From contig NC_133948.1 in NCBI RefSeq assembly GCF_031877795.1, positions 11,020,948 through 11,084,947 of the forward strand: 64,000 nucleotides of DNA, in the 5' to 3' direction. A model generated the notes under the pieces. That model saw nothing but the letters and a program-made list of their open reading frames with translations, searched no databases and had not been told where the DNA came from. This document shows, piece after piece, positions 57,701 through 64,000 of this stretch (position 1 is the stretch's first letter; the number at the start of each line of letters is the position of its first letter). This DNA comes from Strix aluco. Its lineage: Eukaryota; Chordata; Aves; Strigiformes; Strigidae. A program made the position numbers and the translations under genes.

Positions 57701-58238
57701 TGGGTCTGTTAATGAGCTGAAGATTACTTATTAAGCATCAGGAATAGTCATAATTTTTTTAGGAACCGCTCAATAATTCAGTCAGTGCTTTAATGGAGAA
57801 CACAATTACCATTTGTTGTATTTAATTTTTGTCATTTTGTGTATTTTGTTTGCCATTTTGTAATTTTCATTGTCACTTTTGTCTTCTCTTAATGTTCCAG
57901 TTGCAGGAAAGTCAGAAGAGCTGCTGGAGAGCTCAGAATCTTACCATCCTGCTGAGCCTACTGGCCAAAAAATTCTGGTGGATCCTCAGTCTGCTTCTGG
58001 CAATCCTATCAAAGCCACAATCCCCCCACCCTCACAGTGGGACTGCAAAAAGAAAGCTGAACCTTGTGGAGATGCATCTGAATTTCCTCATGGTCTTCCA
58101 GCAGACCTTGAGGAACAGCGGAAGTTCCTGACAGAGCAGTGTATTGCCTCCTTCTGTCTGTGTCTCAGCCGCTTTCCCCAGCACTACAAGAGCCTCTACA
58201 GATTGGCCTATTTGTACACATACAGCAAAACACACAAG
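12757..58238 (+). CDS. CABIN1: Calcineurin-binding protein cabin-1, 27 coding exons, C-terminal part beyond the window
   Basis: The joined exons give 1541 residues with uninterrupted frame and GT/AG introns, colinear with human CABIN1 (about 2200 residues). CABIN1 is a nuclear scaffold of the HIRA-UBN1-CABIN1-ASF1a complex that deposits histone H3.3. In mammals its C-terminus also inhibits calcineurin and holds MEF2 repressed. Seen here: helical TPR-like repeats at about 33-70, 90-123, 124-157, 158-190, 615-648 and 1050-1165; a Pro/Thr/Val-rich linker at about 305-360; a basic nuclear-localisation cluster at 371-397 ([17 protein letters not shown]); an acidic patch near 426-431; and a Ser/Pro-rich linker in exons 26-28. 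The calcineurin- and MEF2-binding region is right of the window. Conservation is very high through exons 3-7 and 20-26 and lower in the linkers. No frameshift or premature stop was found. Confidence 0.95.
12760..13242 (+). other. CABIN1: CABIN1 intron 2
   Basis: 483 bp. It separates the start codon from codon 2. It contains an A-rich (AAAC)n tract at 13096-13171, only about 70 bp before the exon 3 acceptor. Confidence 0.85.
13096..13171. repeat. A-rich (AAAAC)n-like simple repeat
   Basis: About 76 bp made almost only of A and C on the + strand. A retroposon tail is possible but no body is recognisable next to it. Confidence 0.8.
13243..13335 (+). CDS. CABIN1: CABIN1 exon 3
   Basis: Residues 2-32, from [15 protein letters not shown] to KEAQ. 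Acceptor TCATTCCAG, donor GTAAGT, phases 0/0, 93 bp. Nearly identical to the human N-terminus. Confidence 0.93.
13336..13665 (+). other. CABIN1: CABIN1 intron 3
   Basis: 330 bp, AT-rich, nothing recognised. Confidence 0.85.
13666..13779 (+). CDS. CABIN1: CABIN1 exon 4 (first TPR-like repeat)
   Basis: Residues 33-70, [15 protein letters not shown] through LLEIRLLRE, a helix pair with the A-x-x-x-Y TPR pattern. Phases 0/0. Donor GTCAGT. Confidence 0.93.
13954..14088 (+). CDS. CABIN1: CABIN1 exon 5 (second TPR-like repeat)
   Basis: Residues 71-115. The TPR-like unit starts at [13 protein letters not shown] and ends ETAMEFYLE. Acceptor TTTCTAG, donor GTACAG, phases 0/0. Introns 4 (174 bp) and 5 (264 bp) on either side hold nothing notable. 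Confidence 0.93.
14353..14533 (+). CDS. CABIN1: CABIN1 exon 6 (third TPR-like repeat)
   Basis: Residues 116-176: [16 protein letters not shown], then [20 protein letters not shown], then TLSDYT. It ends one base into a Thr codon at donor GTAAGT (phase 1). Confidence 0.93.
14534..15475 (+). other. CABIN1: CABIN1 intron 6
   Basis: 942 bp, AT-rich. No repeat family or RNA gene recognised. Confidence 0.8.
15476..15605 (+). CDS. CABIN1: CABIN1 exon 7
   Basis: Residues 176-219: [20 protein letters not shown], then [21 protein letters not shown]. Enters in phase 1 and leaves after TG of a Cys codon (phase 2) at GTGAAT. Confidence 0.93.
15606..17326 (+). other. CABIN1: CABIN1 intron 7
   Basis: 1721 bp. 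It contains a tract of A/C-rich simple sequence (AACCCCC/AAACCC words) at 15930-15963 and a run of A with ACACAC at 17260-17292, close to the exon 8 acceptor. Nothing else recognised. Confidence 0.75.
17327..17476 (+). CDS. CABIN1: CABIN1 exon 8
   Basis: Residues 219-269: [40 protein letters not shown]. Phases 2/2; donor GTACGT splits the Thr codon. Confidence 0.93.
17477..18537 (+). other. CABIN1: CABIN1 intron 8
   Basis: 1061 bp. It has T-rich runs with a GGTTTTGGTTTGG tract near 17930-17950. No gene or transposon recognised. Confidence 0.75.
18538..18821 (+). CDS. CABIN1: CABIN1 exon 9 (Pro/Thr-rich linker)
   Basis: Residues 269-364. A conserved start ([31 protein letters not shown]) is followed by a low-complexity linker with repeated S/T-P-V/T words such as STPVSV and TPVSTNP. 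Phase 2 in, phase 1 out at GTGAGC. The linker is the least conserved part of the N-terminal half. Confidence 0.92.
18822..19885 (+). other. CABIN1: CABIN1 intron 9
   Basis: 1064 bp. It includes a short (TG)n tract at 19858-19869, 16 bp before the acceptor. No other element. Confidence 0.75.
19886..20054 (+). CDS. CABIN1: CABIN1 exon 10 (nuclear localisation cluster)
   Basis: Residues 364-420. Basic clusters KSKKG, KRKR and KRRSARVR at 371-397 look like a bipartite nuclear localisation signal, followed by [13 protein letters not shown] and KFLPS. Phase 1 in, 2 out at GTACTG. Confidence 0.93.
20055..20498 (+). other. CABIN1: CABIN1 intron 10
   Basis: 444 bp, AT-rich, nothing recognised. Confidence 0.8.
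20499..20635 (+). CDS. CABIN1: CABIN1 exon 11
   Basis: Residues 420-466: [19 protein letters not shown] with an acidic patch, ending STTFMES. Phase 2 in, 1 out at GTAAGG. Confidence 0.92.
20636..21026 (+). other. CABIN1: CABIN1 intron 11
   Basis: 391 bp, nothing recognised. Confidence 0.8.
21027..21244 (+). CDS. CABIN1: CABIN1 exon 12
   Basis: Residues 466-538: [20 protein letters not shown], a [17 protein letters not shown] helix, and [15 protein letters not shown]. Phase 1 in, 0 out at GTAATG. Confidence 0.93.
21245..23071 (+). other. CABIN1: CABIN1 intron 12
   Basis: 1827 bp, strongly AT-rich. An A/C-rich simple repeat lies at 21726-21774. No transposon body or gene recognised. Confidence 0.75.
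21726..21774. repeat. A/C-rich simple repeat
   Basis: It contains (AAAAC)n grading into AACCCC and CCCCCC on the + strand. Similar tracts recur in other introns of this gene. Confidence 0.75.
23072..23150 (+). CDS. CABIN1: CABIN1 exon 13
   Basis: Residues 539-565: [26 protein letters not shown]. The smallest internal coding exon here (79 bp), phase 0 in, 1 out at GTGAGA. Acceptor TTTTTCTAAG is AAG rather than CAG. Intron 13 (234 bp) follows. Confidence 0.92.
23385..23572 (+). CDS. CABIN1: CABIN1 exon 14
   Basis: Residues 565-627: [51 protein letters not shown] (start of a TPR-like unit finished in exon 15). Phase 1 in, 0 out. Confidence 0.93.
23573..24824 (+). other. CABIN1: CABIN1 intron 14
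   Basis: 1252 bp, AT-rich. No repeat or gene recognised. Confidence 0.75.
24825..24974 (+). CDS. CABIN1: CABIN1 exon 15
   Basis: Residues 628-677: [37 protein letters not shown]. Exactly 50 codons, phases 0/0, donor GTAAGA. Confidence 0.93.
24975..26168 (+). other. CABIN1: CABIN1 intron 15
   Basis: 1194 bp. About a third is a CR1 copy (25266-25703). The remainder between it and exon 16 carries a long minus-strand open frame (see findings). Confidence 0.8.
25266..25703 (+). mobile_element. CR1 LINE, two distant pieces joined by an internal deletion
   Basis: 25266-25380 resembles a 5' part of CR1 (GGGCTGAGGGACCCATCTGT, AAGAAGGGGAAGGGCATCTT). At about 25385 it continues directly as the late ORF2 and 3' UTR part (CTCTGGGGAGACCTTATAGC), ending in AAACCATTTTATGATT. 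The 3' portion shares the variant AGTTTTAAACTGAAAGAGGG with the copy upstream of DDT, so both belong to the same or sister subfamily. No intact reading frame. Confidence 0.85.
26169..26363 (+). CDS. CABIN1: CABIN1 exon 16
   Basis: Residues 678-742: [52 protein letters not shown]. Phases 0/0, 65 codons. Confidence 0.93.
26364..27478 (+). other. CABIN1: CABIN1 intron 16
   Basis: 1115 bp, with short A and T homopolymers at 26939-26950 and 27208-27220. No gene or transposon recognised. Confidence 0.75.
27479..27715 (+). CDS. CABIN1: CABIN1 exon 17
   Basis: Residues 743-821: [37 protein letters not shown], then a divergent Ser/Thr stretch and [10 protein letters not shown]. 79 codons, phases 0/0, donor GTAACC. 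Confidence 0.93.
27716..29207 (+). other. CABIN1: CABIN1 intron 17
   Basis: 1492 bp. No repeat family, RNA gene or coding sequence recognised. Confidence 0.75.
29208..29361 (+). CDS. CABIN1: CABIN1 exon 18
   Basis: Residues 822-873: [37 protein letters not shown], then a short Gln run (CCQQQQNQ). Phase 0 in, 1 out at GTGGGT. Intron 18 is only 236 bp. Confidence 0.93.
29598..29713 (+). CDS. CABIN1: CABIN1 exon 19
   Basis: Residues 873-911: [34 protein letters not shown]. Phase 1 in, 0 out at donor GTAAGT; a CR1 fragment begins 13 bp into the following intron. Confidence 0.93.
29727..29845 (-). mobile_element. CR1 LINE 3' fragment, minus strand
   Basis: It starts with the reverse complement of a CR1 3' end (TCATAGAATAATTGAGGTTG, GAAGGGACCTCTGAAAGTCA) and carries on through AACTTCAAAGTTATATTAGA, which matches the adjacent CR1 3' UTR. 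It fades out near 29845. Confidence 0.85.
30206..30560 (-). mobile_element. CR1 LINE 3' fragment, minus strand, second subfamily
   Basis: Reverse complement of a CR1 3' end: CACAGAATATGAGGTTGGAA, GGACCTCAAGGATCATCTGG, then the stretch with AATCCACCACTTCCCTGGGG and AAGGTCTCCCCTCCTCAG. It differs in subfamily from the fragment 360 bp to the left, so it is a separate insertion. Confidence 0.9.
33600..34350. other. Unexplained higher-GC block in intron 19
   Basis: Visibly richer in G+C than the intron around it, with recurring words (CCTCTGCAT, TCTCTGCATCC, GGCATTAGGAGC, CTTATTAGC). No open frame longer than about 70 codons, no splice-flanked exon and no repeat family that I recognise. It could be an old unlisted repeat or a conserved regulatory block. 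Confidence 0.35.
36589..36750 (+). CDS. CABIN1: CABIN1 exon 20
   Basis: Residues 912-965: [54 protein letters not shown]. Phases 0/0, donor GTAAGA. Confidence 0.93.
36751..38328 (+). other. CABIN1: CABIN1 intron 20
   Basis: 1578 bp, strongly AT-rich, nothing recognised. Confidence 0.75.
38329..38535 (+). CDS. CABIN1: CABIN1 exon 21
   Basis: Residues 966-1034: [51 protein letters not shown]. 69 codons, phases 0/0, donor GTATAG. Confidence 0.93.
38536..38927 (+). other. CABIN1: CABIN1 intron 21
   Basis: 392 bp. It ends in a long T run before the CAG acceptor. Nothing else. Confidence 0.8.
38928..39073 (+). CDS. CABIN1: CABIN1 exon 22 (TPR-like)
   Basis: Residues 1035-1083. [20 protein letters not shown] followed by [12 protein letters not shown], a TPR-like helix pair almost identical to human. 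Phase 0 in, 2 out at GTCAGT. Confidence 0.93.
39074..40989 (+). other. CABIN1: CABIN1 intron 22
   Basis: 1916 bp. It contains A/C-rich tracts at 39172-39190 and 39253-39270 and a (GAT)n run at 40538-40553. No gene or transposon recognised. Confidence 0.75.
40538..40553. repeat. (GAT)n microsatellite
   Basis: Five GAT-type units (ATGATGATGATGATGA). Confidence 0.85.
40990..41251 (+). CDS. CABIN1: CABIN1 exon 23 (TPR-like)
   Basis: Residues 1083-1170: [61 protein letters not shown]. Phase 2 in, 0 out at GTGGGA. Confidence 0.93.
41252..43337 (+). other. CABIN1: CABIN1 intron 23
   Basis: 2086 bp, AT-rich. A short TGATGATGATGA run is at 41792-41800. No gene or transposon recognised. Confidence 0.75.
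43338..43598 (+). CDS. CABIN1: CABIN1 exon 24
   Basis: Residues 1171-1257: [74 protein letters not shown]. 87 codons, phases 0/0. The acceptor ATCACAG has a rather weak pyrimidine tract. Confidence 0.93.
43599..44245 (+). other. CABIN1: CABIN1 intron 24
   Basis: 647 bp, nothing recognised. Confidence 0.8.
44246..44397 (+). CDS. CABIN1: CABIN1 exon 25
   Basis: Residues 1258-1308: [39 protein letters not shown]. It ends after AA of a Lys codon (phase 2) at GTGAGT. Confidence 0.92.
44398..44947 (+). other. CABIN1: CABIN1 intron 25
   Basis: 550 bp, AT-rich, nothing recognised. Confidence 0.8.
44948..45126 (+). CDS. CABIN1: CABIN1 exon 26 (Ser/Pro-rich linker)
   Basis: Residues 1308-1368: [52 protein letters not shown]. 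Phase 2 in, 1 out at GTACAG. It matches human closely in spite of its low complexity, which suggests a binding role. Confidence 0.93.
45428..45443. repeat. (TTTA)n microsatellite
   Basis: TTTATTTATTTATTTA, four units. Confidence 0.85.
47487..47905 (+). mobile_element. Ancient CR1-type LINE remnant, sense
   Basis: A decayed but ordered match to CR1 late ORF2 and 3' UTR: GAGAAGGAATTGGGATGG, AGAGGAGAAGACTACGGGGA, CTGGACATTAGAAAATAG, TCTTTAAAAAG, ATGGAGAGGTAATTTATCC and a 3' piece GGACTGTATGAACTCTTG. Many substitutions and indels, much older than the copies at 3.5-4.8 and 25.3 kb. Confidence 0.7.
47938..47991. repeat. T/G-rich (TTTG)n-like simple repeat
   Basis: Repeated GTTTGTTTGGGTTT words, the reverse complement of the A/C-rich tracts found in other introns. 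It begins 33 bp after the old CR1 remnant. Confidence 0.75.
51496..51528. repeat. A/C-rich simple repeat
   Basis: AAAAAACCCCAAACAACCC followed by ACAAAAAACCCC. Low complexity, no adjoining transposon body recognised. Confidence 0.7.
52490..53345 (-). mobile_element. Ancient CR1-type LINE remnant, antisense
   Basis: Its order fits a minus-strand CR1. The left part has the reverse-complement 3' ORF2 motifs (CTTGAAAACCTCCAGCGATT, ATGTGGGTCCCAAATACAGA, TTAGAGCTCAGTAGAAC, GCTTTTACAATAGCATGACA). The right part at about 53180-53345 has the early reverse-transcriptase motifs (GTAAAGACAGGTACTAC, CATCAGGCCTGCTTAATTTG). The middle of the ORF is missing. Strongly diverged, so likely an insertion that predates modern birds. 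Confidence 0.6.
55628..55810 (+). CDS. CABIN1: CABIN1 exon 27
   Basis: Residues 1368-1429: [40 protein letters not shown], then a divergent linker. Phase 1 in, 1 out at GTATGC. The linker part is the least conserved of the gene in this window. Confidence 0.88.
55811..57900 (+). other. CABIN1: CABIN1 intron 27
   Basis: 2090 bp, AT-rich. A short stretch near 57400-57445 (AGAAGGCCAGGTTAGATAC) vaguely resembles the 3' end of old amniote LINEs; not enough for a call. Confidence 0.7.
57901..58238 (+). CDS. CABIN1: CABIN1 exon 28, last coding exon in the window
   Basis: Residues 1429-1541: a divergent Ser/Glu/Pro linker, then a conserved block with [53 protein letters not shown]. Phase 1 in, 0 out at GTGAGC. 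The human protein continues at once with NLQWARDVLLGSS, which I do not find before 64000, so the next exon is outside. Confidence 0.92.
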
Positions 58239-61200
58239 GTGAGCAGACCACTGGTACAATAACTGACTAGCTGTGTTTATTGGGTGAATAAAAAAACTGT
58301 ATTGTCATTTGTACTAATTCAAAAGTCTCAGTGTTAAAATACAGCAGATAAGTTTTCTTAATGCAGTTTGGATTGGAACTATATTTTGGGAAGTCTTTGG
58401 CTCCTACATTGTCTGATTCACGTGTGTGAGGCCAGTTGGGTAGAAAATTTTTTATTACCGAGCTAAGAAGTTTTTTGTCATTCAGCAGAGAATTACCTTT
58501 TAGATATGTCACATAAATTAAGATGTTCTCGAAAAAATGACACCAATTATTTTACTGTGGACAATTATTTTTCAGTGGACTGAAAAGTGACTTGGAAGCA
58601 GAAATTCATCAGTGTTGGTATAAACACATCATGTGACAGATTTTCTGGGTATCTTGTGTCTTTGTAGAATTAAAGTTTTCCTACTGTCAGAGCATAGAGG
58701 TCATCTTGAGTAAGGCAAAATTTTTTGCTGTTTAGAAATCACTGAGTGAAAGTCAGTCTTTCAAATCCTACTGCTCATGAGCCAGTGATTTTGGGTTAAA
58801 CAGGAATAACAATGTCTTGGTGACTGTAATAGTGTCAGTTCCTATTTGAGGTGAGGGCAAAATAACTTTCTTCTTTGCATGACCCTTGCATATTCTTCAT
58901 AATAAAATTAATTTCAAAAGCCTTCTGCTATGAATTATCATTGGTTTGGTTTTAAAATTATTCTTTATTTTACTTGTGCATGCTTCTGTTATTATAATCA
59001 TTTGTCTTTCTGAAGTATCGGTTAGTAAAATGTATATGAGTAGTAGGAAATTATCAGAGTTATTTCACTAATCAAGGTTTGAACTCACAGAGTTTGTATT
59101 TGGAAGTCTTGTGTTACGTCATATGCTGCACTGCACGGCTTCCTGAATTCCCTTCCCCACCAGTACTGAAGCTTATGTGAATAATAGGGAAGGGAACGTA
59201 GTGGAAACAAATCATACCCCTTGCCTCACAGTAGAAAACAGCAACAGTGTTGCTGCAGATTGAACAGTGGCATCTCTTACCAATCTACTGAAAGGTGATG
59301 AATATTCCATTTGGCTGTGTACAGTGATTATCCAGAAAAATATTACCCTTTTTTTAAAGATAGCTTGTTTTGAAAACATTCTTGTGCTGTTTGTGTGTGA
59401 CAGTTGTTAATTTTTCTATGGAGCTAATCATTAATAGGAGATGTAGATTCCTGCAATCTGTCATTACTGTTGCTGACAAATGATTTTGTATCAACATTCA
59501 ACAAAAAAGGCTGCCTGTTTTCAATTTATTGGTTCAAATCGCATGTCCTTGCCTGAGGAACTACTTGCAAAATATTTTCTTCTATTTTTTTTCCTGCTGA
59601 AGCCTTCTCTTTTGCTTTTTGTATCTCTCTCCCTACATAAATATCAGCTTAGTGATCTGTAATGTTTTTCTCTATGAAATATATTGTTGTCTAAATCCAT
59701 CTCCTCTTGGAACTCAGAGAAATTGAATCCTGCCTGTTTGAGCCTAGTAGTTACCTGGTTGGCTTCAACTAGCATTGTTGGGTTTTACTGTCCTTTTTTA
59801 TTACTTCTCTGTGTAACAAACAACTGTTTAACACTGCAAAAAAAAAATCTTCCTACTGATATATGTATACTACATACTTTCATGAGGTTGTAATTTTCTT
59901 TGACTCATTCAGGTTCTTTTACAGAGCAATGTCAAATGTCTTGTGTTTTAATATGTCTTTATTGGGAGTTATACTCCTGAACAAACTTAAAACACAGAAT
60001 GCATCTATGCATTTTCAGCAGTAACTGGAGTAAGAAGTATGCTTAGATATACTGATGATAAACCTGATTTTAAAAATGAGATAAATTACACCAGGTTGAG
60101 TTGCTGTGAGGGCAGAGTGGTTTACTGGTAAATTTTAGAAAGCTGAAATTAATTTTTAAATGCATGTAACCATCTTGGAAAATTCAGCATTTATGTACCA
60201 GTGCCAGGAATTTGTATGAAGAATTTAGACTGATGGCCAAAATTCGTGGTTGGCTGGGAAAGGAGAGGATTGGCAGGTCTCCATAGTGCATAGAAAAACA
60301 AGTTTTCCATATGCAATCTGTTTTCTCCCATTTTACAGTATTACTGGTTTTGCTGTTGTGAGATTAGTAAAAATAGTTGTTGAGTGCTTTTTTTAACATC
60401 CTTTTCAAAATCTTTCAACATTTTGTTTGGCTACATGTTCTGGGTTTTTTTCTCCTGCAAAATCCTGCTCACTATTTGGAGGCTATTTCTCTTTGTTTTA
60501 TTTTGTTATCAGAGCAAATTTGTACATAGCTGTTTTTTTCTTGGAATAAATGTGCAGGAAAGTGAGGATGAATTTTCAGAAGTTACTTCATTGCCAGTTT
60601 GGGCAGTAGTTTTAGTTTCCCATTCTCCCTGTCTTTGTCTTGAAGTAAAGACTCCATCATTTGTGATTTTTACCTCAAAAATGAGTGTTGGCACAGTTTG
60701 GAAGGAGAAGGTAGGATTTGACAAGATGTTGTTTGTCAATATAACTAAAAAGTTTTGTGAGAAGTATTTGCCTTATGGCCCTTACGGATCAGTATGTAGA
60801 ACTGGTCTGATGCTTTGCAACCAGCAGATTGTCAGGAAATAAAAATATTTACTTACATGTTTTTTACCTCAAAATAAAAAATACTCTGCAGATCCTCCAA
60901 GAATCTGCTCACAGATATTGTTTGTATGACTTAGGTTTTTTAAGTTTGTATCTTCTATTATGTCCATTATTAACAGAGCCCTTAATGGAGAAATTAATGT
61001 CAGGTATAACATAATGTCAGTAGCATGGCAGTTTAGTCAAGCTAGGCATAACACATGCATGTAAAAATTACAAGATTATATATATGTAGGTTTAATATAT
61101 ACTTAGAGGCAGACATAATCTGTAATAATAGATGTAAGCATTTCAAGTGGTAACAGTTCATTCGAAAGGCTACCCTTCAAGGTCAATGGTCTTTTTATAT

Positions 61201-64000
61201 GATGCAGTAGCACTAGGGTGTTTTTGAGACAAAGCCTTCTAACAGACTATAAAAGACCATAGAGGGAAGGATTAAGGTATAGTAGGATGTTTTGTACACC
61301 TCTCAGCAACTTCAAGTTGGGTAAAGATGGCTTCTGACACCATTGAGTTAAGGGATATCCATCTCAGGTGACTCAGATTTCCACTTGGTTGACCATAAGA
61401 GATTTTCTTTTTCCATTTTAACAATGCTGGTAAACTTTTTTGCAAATTGTTGTACCCTGTCAGTCATCTTGTCTTTGAATCTTGGGGTGATGAAGATGTG
61501 GGTGGCAACAGCTGAACTGGAAAGAGTACTTCATAATTGCCCTGAGTCAGACAGCTAAATCCAGCATTTCAGACTGGCAAGCAGTGTGCCAAGGAGAATA
61601 AATCCTTTTTGCTATGTCCTGGATCCCTTCATCCACCACTAATAACTTCATCAGCTAAAAACTAAGCAGAGCAGACTCTGGGAAATGTAATGAGTTGAGA
61701 CCTGCTCAGGCGTATTTACTGGGGATAACTGATCATGCTGATTTAAGGAGGAGGGTAGTGGAAAATCTGTAACTACATCTTTTATTCCTATTAGTTTTGA
61801 TTGTGTGAAGTTACCGTGTAATTGCCCCATTTGTCTGAATGATCTTTTTTCCTCCTAGCTAGGTTACTGTCATCATCTTGTTCAATAAAAGCCTATGAAT
61901 TATATGTACCAAATACATGCCTATGGATGGTCAGTGTAATGTGCACAGCAGATCACCAGAGCATGATGCTACACTTAATGATCTCTTAACATTTTCATCG
62001 TAAAACAGATTCAGGAATACATCCATAGCTAAAATTTGTTTAGACTGGGATTTTATATTTAAGCTTTATGGTGGTAGCTTTCTTAAGGTTTTTGTTTTCC
62101 TTTAATTTTTATGTGATAGTTTTAACTGTAAGATTCAGATTGTCACACATTAGGCAATTTTTTTACTTTTGTTTTCACACTTGGAATTTATTTATGTTTC
62201 TGTTGACTATGATTGGCATAAAATAAAGTATTTATGTGCCTGGATCTTGGACGTTATGATAGGCTTATTTTTGCTGGATTCTGATTTTATTCAAAACAGG
62301 ATGACTTTCACAGAAGACAAGATTTTTGTAGGTTCTTTTCTGTGTTGTGATTTCTTCTGCATGTATTTCAAAGTGGTTTGCATGCTTAGGTTAATAGGAT
62401 TACAGAAATAGGTATTACAAAAGAAGTACTGTAGGAAAAAGTATACAATTAAGTTTACATACTTTGCTTTCTTCAATCATAATTAAATTTGACACTCACT
62501 GATAATAATTAAATTTACTGGTTCCTCTGGTAGCCAGGAAGTACCTTGTGATATTTATGAGTGAACATGTATTTGTTCCATATCAAAAGAAACCTATCCA
62601 AATCCCCTCAACTGTTGTACACTGTAGTCAGGAAGGTCCTGTGTAAGTACCTATATCGGCTCTCTGAATGAAGGATTTTTGACATCCGTAAATATCTGGT
62701 TAGTATTTTCAGTGTTCAGCTCCCTTGCACATGAATCTGTAATCAGCATTTTGCTAGAGGGGATGCTCCAGTTCTGGTAAGACATTGGAGATTTCTGCAT
62801 GATTACCGTTACTAGGACAAAAGCATTTATGATTGAGCAGGGCTTTTAGTGTTTCACCAGAGTTTTGTAAAGAAAATAATCTGGAAGGCAGGATAAGAAC
62901 TTTGCTAATACCATACCCCCCCCACCCCCCAAAAAAAAGGATATTACAACTGGAATATACTTCTTGGACGGACATGATTTAATCAAATTCATGATTCACA
63001 AAGGGGTATTTCTAGCCCACGAACACAAATCAGAGTTCAACATTCTCATTTGTCTCTAGGAACCAAACATCATCTTGTTTCTTTTATCTGCTCTGTAGTG
63101 AAGCTGTCTCCAAAAACACCAGTCTAATGAGACTCAAATGCTACTTTCTAATACTGAAATAAATAATGAAGCAGAGCAAAACTTCCATCAGTGAAACCTT
63201 ACAATTAATAGTTGTCCCATCTGTTAGTAATGTTTTGCCTGGAGCCAACAGCTGTCCCTAGTTCTCAACTACACAAGAGATGTTCATGCATTGAACTCTT
63301 GGAGGGATAGTGCTTTTATGAATTTTTGATTGTTGTCTATCATTTAGTCTCCTACTGATACTTTGTTAACTCACTGAGTGCTATTAACTAAATTTGACGA
63401 CAGGCATGGAATTTTCTAGAAAGTTTAAGTGCAGTTACATGGAGGGCAATGGCTGGGTAGAGGTAAAAGGCCTGAATTCACCACCCCACTAAAAGAAGGC
63501 TGCAGTTTAAGCCTAAAGGTTGCCTTGTCTGTTAGGCCTGGGTGTGGGCAGGTGTGCCTTGCAGGTGGTTAGCCCTAGGGAAGAGCTGAGGGGTGGCTTC
63601 CAGGGTGTGTGTGTGTGGAAACTGGAGGGATTGAGGGACAGGGGAGGCAGTGAGGGGCCTGGTGTGTGGAGGAAGGCTGCAGGATACCCAGGACAGTGAG
63701 TTCCACTGTTTGCTGAGAAACTTTATATTTTCATATAGAACTTATTTTATATTGAGCATTAAAATTCAGCTTTTAACAGAAAAATTACGGTGTTTTAAAT
63801 ATGCTTATAGTTCAGGTTTCTGTACGTGATAAAGGGTGGATCTCAATGAAATGAAGACAGGTTAAAAAAACCAAGAAAGCAAAACTTGATTATATTTGAG
63901 GCTGGATTCAGCAGCTGTAGGGGACTGACTAGTCTGCTGGGGCTGATCAGTCTGGATGCTTGCTCTGAGAAACAAGCTGGCTTGTCTCTCCTGAGGGATG
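58239..64000 (+). other. CABIN1: CABIN1 intron 28, incomplete
   Basis: At least 5762 bp. It contains a C8-A-C6-A8 tract at 62916-62938 and a G-rich patch at about 63520-63690. No exon, transposon or RNA gene recognised. Confidence 0.7.
62916..62938. repeat. C-run and A-run tract
   Basis: Eight C, one A, six C, then eight A. Low complexity and prone to length error. Confidence 0.85.

Overview
The window is vertebrate nuclear DNA and almost certainly avian. It is AT-rich intronic sequence with two compact CpG islands. Every interspersed repeat I can recognise is a CR1-type LINE, several with the typical CR1 3' end built from short ATTCTATGA-like repeats. I see no SINEs and no recognisable LTR element or DNA transposon. 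The gene order GSTT1 - DDT - CABIN1, all on the + strand, matches the human 22q11.23 order and the location I remember on chicken chromosome 15. I cannot name the species.

Layout. 1-180 is the end of a theta-class glutathione S-transferase (GSTT1-like) gene that enters from the left. 181-3450 is its 3' UTR and an intergenic spacer. About 3455-4793 is a CR1 copy that lacks the middle of its reverse-transcriptase region. Its 3' end stops about 160 bp before the start codon of D-dopachrome tautomerase (DDT; three exons, 4951-6214, 118 residues, complete), at the edge of the DDT CpG island. 6215-9640 is spacer. About 9640-10270 is a second CpG island with three CCAAT boxes and an untranslated first exon. 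From there CABIN1 (calcineurin-binding protein 1, subunit of the HIRA histone H3.3 chaperone complex) fills the rest of the window.

I could place one untranslated and 27 coding CABIN1 exons (12757-58238) with splice sites and phases that all agree. They encode the first 1541 residues of a protein of about 2200. The remaining C-terminal exons, including those for the calcineurin- and MEF2-binding region of the human protein, lie beyond the right edge; the last 5.8 kb is intron. The CABIN1 introns hold CR1 fragments at 25.3-25.7, 29.7-29.85 and 30.2-30.56 kb, and old, decayed ones at 47.5-47.9 and 52.5-53.35 kb. They also hold A/C-rich simple repeats.

The three genes are not an operon and need not share a pathway: GSTT1 acts in detoxification, DDT is a MIF-family cytokine/tautomerase, and CABIN1 works in chromatin. 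They are linked by old synteny. I found no CRISPR array, phage, insertion sequence, rRNA or tRNA gene, and no evidence for a new multi-gene system. The observations worth a second look concern promoter architecture, the isolated start codon of CABIN1, repeats next to promoters and splice sites, and unexplained intronic blocks.
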